From contig WLWS01000005.1 in assembly GCA_012103475.1 (NCBI GenBank), positions 191,001 through 255,000 of the forward strand: a stretch of 64,000 bases of DNA, written 5' to 3'. The translations under genes and the position numbers were made by a program. The DNA is from Gammaproteobacteria bacterium (lineage in GTDB: Bacteria > Pseudomonadota > Gammaproteobacteria > Eutrophobiales > Eutrophobiaceae). This document shows, in pieces, positions 63,891-64,000 of the stretch (its first letter is position 1; each line of letters opens with the position of its first letter). The notes under the pieces are model-generated. The model did no database searches. It had not been told where the DNA came from and was given only the letters and a program-made list of their open reading frames with translations.

Positions 63891-64000
63891 TCAGCCCTGC
63901 AGTTTTTTAAATTTATCTTCATCAATATAACCGGTACCAAGGAGATTCTTCTCAGCACTCTCAATCACATTATCATCCAGCATGGTACCGTTGGTATCGT
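63891..64000 (-). CDS. Partial CDS, C-terminal end
   Basis: The minus-strand frame open at the window edge ends at TGA 63891-63893. Its last residues are GTGYIDEDKFKKLQG after DTNGTMLDDNVIESAEKN; only about 35 codons are visible. It lies 5 bases before the Dabb gene start, so the Dabb gene is downstream of it in the same operon. No family can be named. Confidence 0.6.
   Translation of the reverse strand, partial: DTNGTMLDDNVIESAEKNLLGTGYIDEDKFKKLQG

Noticed and set aside
1..64000. Prophage, IS element or toxin-antitoxin module
   Set aside because: No transposase, integrase, phage structural gene or recognisable toxin-antitoxin pair in any frame I examined.

Overview
The window reads as chromosome of a free-living, Gram-negative gammaproteobacterium. 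Supporting markers are a class I (CyaA-type) adenylate cyclase, gshA of the proteobacterial type, the tpiA-secG-tRNA-Leu(GAG) block, an acnD-prpF 2-methylcitrate module, hemP with a TonB-dependent receptor, RND/LemA/TPM membrane genes, and perfect FNR- and Fur-type boxes. The order cannot be fixed from sequence alone. No transposase, integrase, phage structural gene or CRISPR array was found.

Layout. 1-8.2 kb: glyA and cyaA diverge, followed by a DUF815 ATPase, a small lipoprotein, a secreted serine protease, then tpiA, secG and tRNA-Leu. 8.2-11.3 kb: an accessory patch with a secreted three-repeat protein (decapeptide repeats, seven LVIVD propeller repeats, KW..GSAW repeats) and a probable gene remnant. 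11.3-20 kb: membrane pyrophosphatase, PsiE-like protein, secreted hydrolase, an AT-rich DUF6165/GT9 pair, an HtrA-like protease behind a 5'-truncated DUF900 hydrolase, an ion channel, and a two-receiver diguanylate cyclase. 20-27 kb: a six-gene MoxR operon (RDD, SpoIIM-like, DUF4129, DUF4350, MoxR, DUF58). 27.4-32.4 kb: acnD-prpF behind two TGTCGACA palindromes, then a PEP-CTERM protein behind a strong sigma-54 promoter match. 32.4-41.3 kb: acetyltransferase, flavoprotein, a YHS/DoxX operon divergent from a TetR regulator with clear operators, a purine-nucleoside-permease/sulfatase/sulfatase operon, and an APC permease. 41.4-50 kb: haloacid dehalogenase, a threonine/serine dehydratase broken by an in-frame TAG, CDGSH protein, gshA, an FNR-box-driven cytochrome c lipoprotein, and several conserved unknowns. 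50-55.4 kb: a second FNR-box promoter before an HpnM/MlaC-like plus RND lipid-transport pair, then LemA and two TPM-domain proteins. 55.4-60 kb: a Fur-box iron operon (hemP, frameshifted TonB receptor, small membrane proteins, PepSY protein). 60-64 kb: small cytosolic protein, recQ, metallophosphoesterase, Dabb protein, and a partial gene at the edge.

Genes that work together: the MoxR operon (AAA+ chaperone with its VWA-type and membrane partners); AcnD with PrpF in propionate oxidation; the TetR-controlled YHS/DoxX pair; the FNR-controlled envelope genes; and the Fur-controlled siderophore/heme uptake set. The most informative points for follow-up are the regulatory architectures (sigma-54, FNR class II twice, TetR operator inside a promoter spacer, Fur) and three genes caught in decay or recoding: the dehydratase TAG, the TonB receptor A7 slip, and the truncated DUF900 hydrolase. 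I see no clearly novel multi-gene system. The best candidates for undescribed biology are the repeat-protein patch and the small iron-operon proteins.
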